From assembly GCA_033852175.1 (NCBI GenBank), contig JAWSUY010000030.1:1-64000 (forward strand): 64,000 nucleotides of DNA, written 5' to 3'. Position 1 is the stretch's first letter, and each line of letters starts with the position of its first letter. Both the position numbers and the translations under genes were made by a program. Below the pieces are notes generated by a model. That model searched no databases, was not told the DNA's origin, and was given only the letters and a program-made list of their open reading frames with translations. This stretch comes from Agarilytica sp033852175 (lineage in GTDB: Bacteria > Pseudomonadota > Gammaproteobacteria > Pseudomonadales > Cellvibrionaceae). Positions 62,941 through 64,000 of the stretch are shown here, piece by piece.

Positions 62941-63933
62941 TTATATGGCTCCTTTCTGAAGAATTTTCAAGATAGTTTCGCTTAATTCATCAATTGAATG
63001 AAAATCTCCACTTTGAGCCTGAGTATCGACCCAATTTAGGTCAGTCCATGAGCGTAACCACGTCAATTGGCGTTTGGCCAATTGACGAGTGGCGGCCTTG
63101 CCTCGCTCGCGACACTCATTCAAGTCGTAATCTCCGCTGAGATGATCCCACGCCTGACGATAACCAACAGCTCGTATAGCGGGCAGGTCTGAATTAAGAT
63201 CATCTCGCGCCATTAAGCCGCGCACCTCATCGAGAAACCCTTGCTCTAGCATTTGATCAAAACGCAGCCCTATTCTCTCATGCAACACTTTTCGATCTCG
63301 AGGGGATATTGCAAATTGCTTCCAATCATAATCATTGATCGCAGCATTATTCATAACACCATGAAAGCTAGACATGGGCTTACCGCTAATACGATAGACC
63401 TCCAGTGCCCGACTAAGACGCTGCGAGTGATTAGGGTGAATCTTTTCTGCCGACACAGGGTCTACTTTCTTCAGCTCTTGATGGACGGTTTCCCAGCCAT
63501 ACAGTTCTGCTTCTTTTTCAATTTCTTTTCTAACCGCTTCATCCGCTGTTGGCATCGGCGATAGCCCTTCAAGCAACGCTTTGAAATAAAGCATGGTGCC
63601 ACCGACAAGTAGAGGCGTCTTACCGGCGGCAACAATTTTCTCCATTTCAGACCGCGCATCACGACAAAAATCGGCGACTGAATAAGGGTCAGCCGGATCT
63701 CGAATATCAATCAGACGATGAGGCGCTCGGGCTAGCTCCTCCCGACTCGGCTTAGCCGAACCTATATCCAGCCCGCAATAAACAAGGGCTGAATCAACGC
63801 TGATAATTTCAGCATTGAGTTGCTCACATAGCGCAATTGCGAGATCAGTTTTACCTGCGGCCGTTGGCCCCATCAAGGTAATGGCTAACGGCTTGTTTAT
63901 TTTTAACGGCTTTTCGCCCAACCGCTGCAACAC
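62941..63933 (-). CDS. miaA: tRNA dimethylallyltransferase
   Basis: A 330-residue enzyme adding the dimethylallyl group to A37 of tRNAs that read UNN codons. The P-loop is GPTAAGKTDL. ISVDSALVYCGLDIGSAKPS and LVGGTMLYFKALLEG are signatures. The GTG start at 63933 lies next to the mutL stop (TAA at 63935-63937). The order mutL-miaA-hfq-hflX is conserved. Confidence 0.96.
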   Translation of the reverse strand: MLQRLGEKPLKINKPLAITLMGPTAAGKTDLAIALCEQLNAEIISVDSALVYCGLDIGSAKPSREELARAPHRLIDIRDPADPYSVADFCRDARSEMEKIVAAGKTPLLVGGTMLYFKALLEGLSPMPTADEAVRKEIEKEAELYGWETVHQELKKVDPVSAEKIHPNHSQRLSRALEVYRISGKPMSSFHGVMNNAAINDYDWKQFAISPRDRKVLHERIGLRFDQMLEQGFLDEVRGLMARDDLNSDLPAIRAVGYRQAWDHLSGDYDLNECRERGKAATRQLAKRQLTWLRSWTDLNWVDTQAQSGDFHSIDELSETILKILQKGAI

Positions 63934-63934
63934 C

Positions 63935-64000
63935 TTACTGCCCCCGCATAAACAACTTATCCAGCTCTGCCATGCTCATCTGCGTCCACGTGGGTCGCCC
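63935..64000 (-). CDS. mutL: DNA mismatch repair protein MutL, C-terminal end (partial)
   Basis: Only the last 21 codons and the TAA are inside the window. GRPTWTQMSMAELDKLF is the conserved MutL C-terminus (HGRP.W..L...EL...F). The rest lies beyond the right edge. It is upstream of miaA on the same strand, as in most gammaproteobacteria. Confidence 0.85.
   Translation of the reverse strand, partial: GRPTWTQMSMAELDKLFMRGQ

Noticed and set aside
1..64000. A mobile element, prophage, toxin-antitoxin or defence island.
   Set aside because: No transposase, integrase, recombinase or restriction-type motifs were seen, and most neighbouring genes are conserved housekeeping or metabolic genes.

Overview
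The window comes from a Gammaproteobacterium. The right end has the order mutL-miaA-hfq-hflX-hflK-hflC, then DUF2065-hisZ-purA-rnr-rlmB and rpsF-rpsR-(membrane protein)-rplI-dnaB, which is classical for pseudomonad- and Cellvibrio-like bacteria. A fused BioH-BioC protein, a FimX-type twitching regulator, TP-rich lipoprotein linkers and mid-40s GC (judged by eye, not computed) point to the Cellvibrionales (Teredinibacter/Saccharophagus-like marine heterotrophs). The class is confident; the order is an inference. No transposase, integrase, CRISPR array, rRNA or tRNA was recognised.

Left part (1-13.7 kb). The window opens with an 18-copy heptanucleotide tandem repeat that runs into the stop codon of a lipoprotein gene. 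Next come a membrane Ser/Thr kinase and two bacterioferritin-type genes with complementary sites (one keeps the ferroxidase ligands, the other the haem methionine). A gene-poor 1.4 kb stretch follows, with apparent remnants of a regulator ahead of an AraC protein that has only its DNA-binding domain. Then come a short DUF3094 gene, a ketone-body module (scoA-scoB-bdhA) with a clear promoter and a palindromic operator candidate, an acyl-CoA dehydrogenase, and a SprA-type putative metalloprotease grouped with a miniature flagellar-rod-like protein.

Middle part (13.8-41 kb). The biotin operon bioB-bioF-bioHC-bioD is divergent from comF; a near-perfect BirA operator overlaps the bio -35 element and the comF start region. 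Then come srkA, a tiny secreted protein behind a sigma-54-like promoter, a DUF3014 protein, a 7TMR-GGDEF-EAL protein with a dead GGDEF site, a DUF3108 protein, an outer-membrane barrel, a haem-motif lipoprotein, cysE, the full EF-P beta-lysylation set (epmA, efp, epmB), a PilZ-like protein with fimX, serB divergent from a YtjB-type protein, and a multiply broken acyltransferase pseudogene.

Right part (40-64 kb). Almost everything is on the minus strand and is housekeeping: ppnN with an Smr protein, acs, a HAD phosphatase, panC-panD, dnaB, the S6-S18-L9 ribosomal operon, a PHB-depolymerase-like esterase, rlmB-rnr, a PilZ protein, purA, hisZ, hflC-hflK, hflX, hfq, miaA and the last 21 codons of mutL.

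Themes: acetate/3-hydroxybutyrate/fatty-acid catabolism (scoAB, bdhA, acyl-CoA dehydrogenase, acs, PHB depolymerase); cofactor synthesis (biotin, pantothenate); c-di-GMP signalling and type IV pili (7TMR-GGDEF-EAL, fimX, two PilZ proteins); and translation quality (EF-P, RlmB, RNase R, MiaA, HflX).
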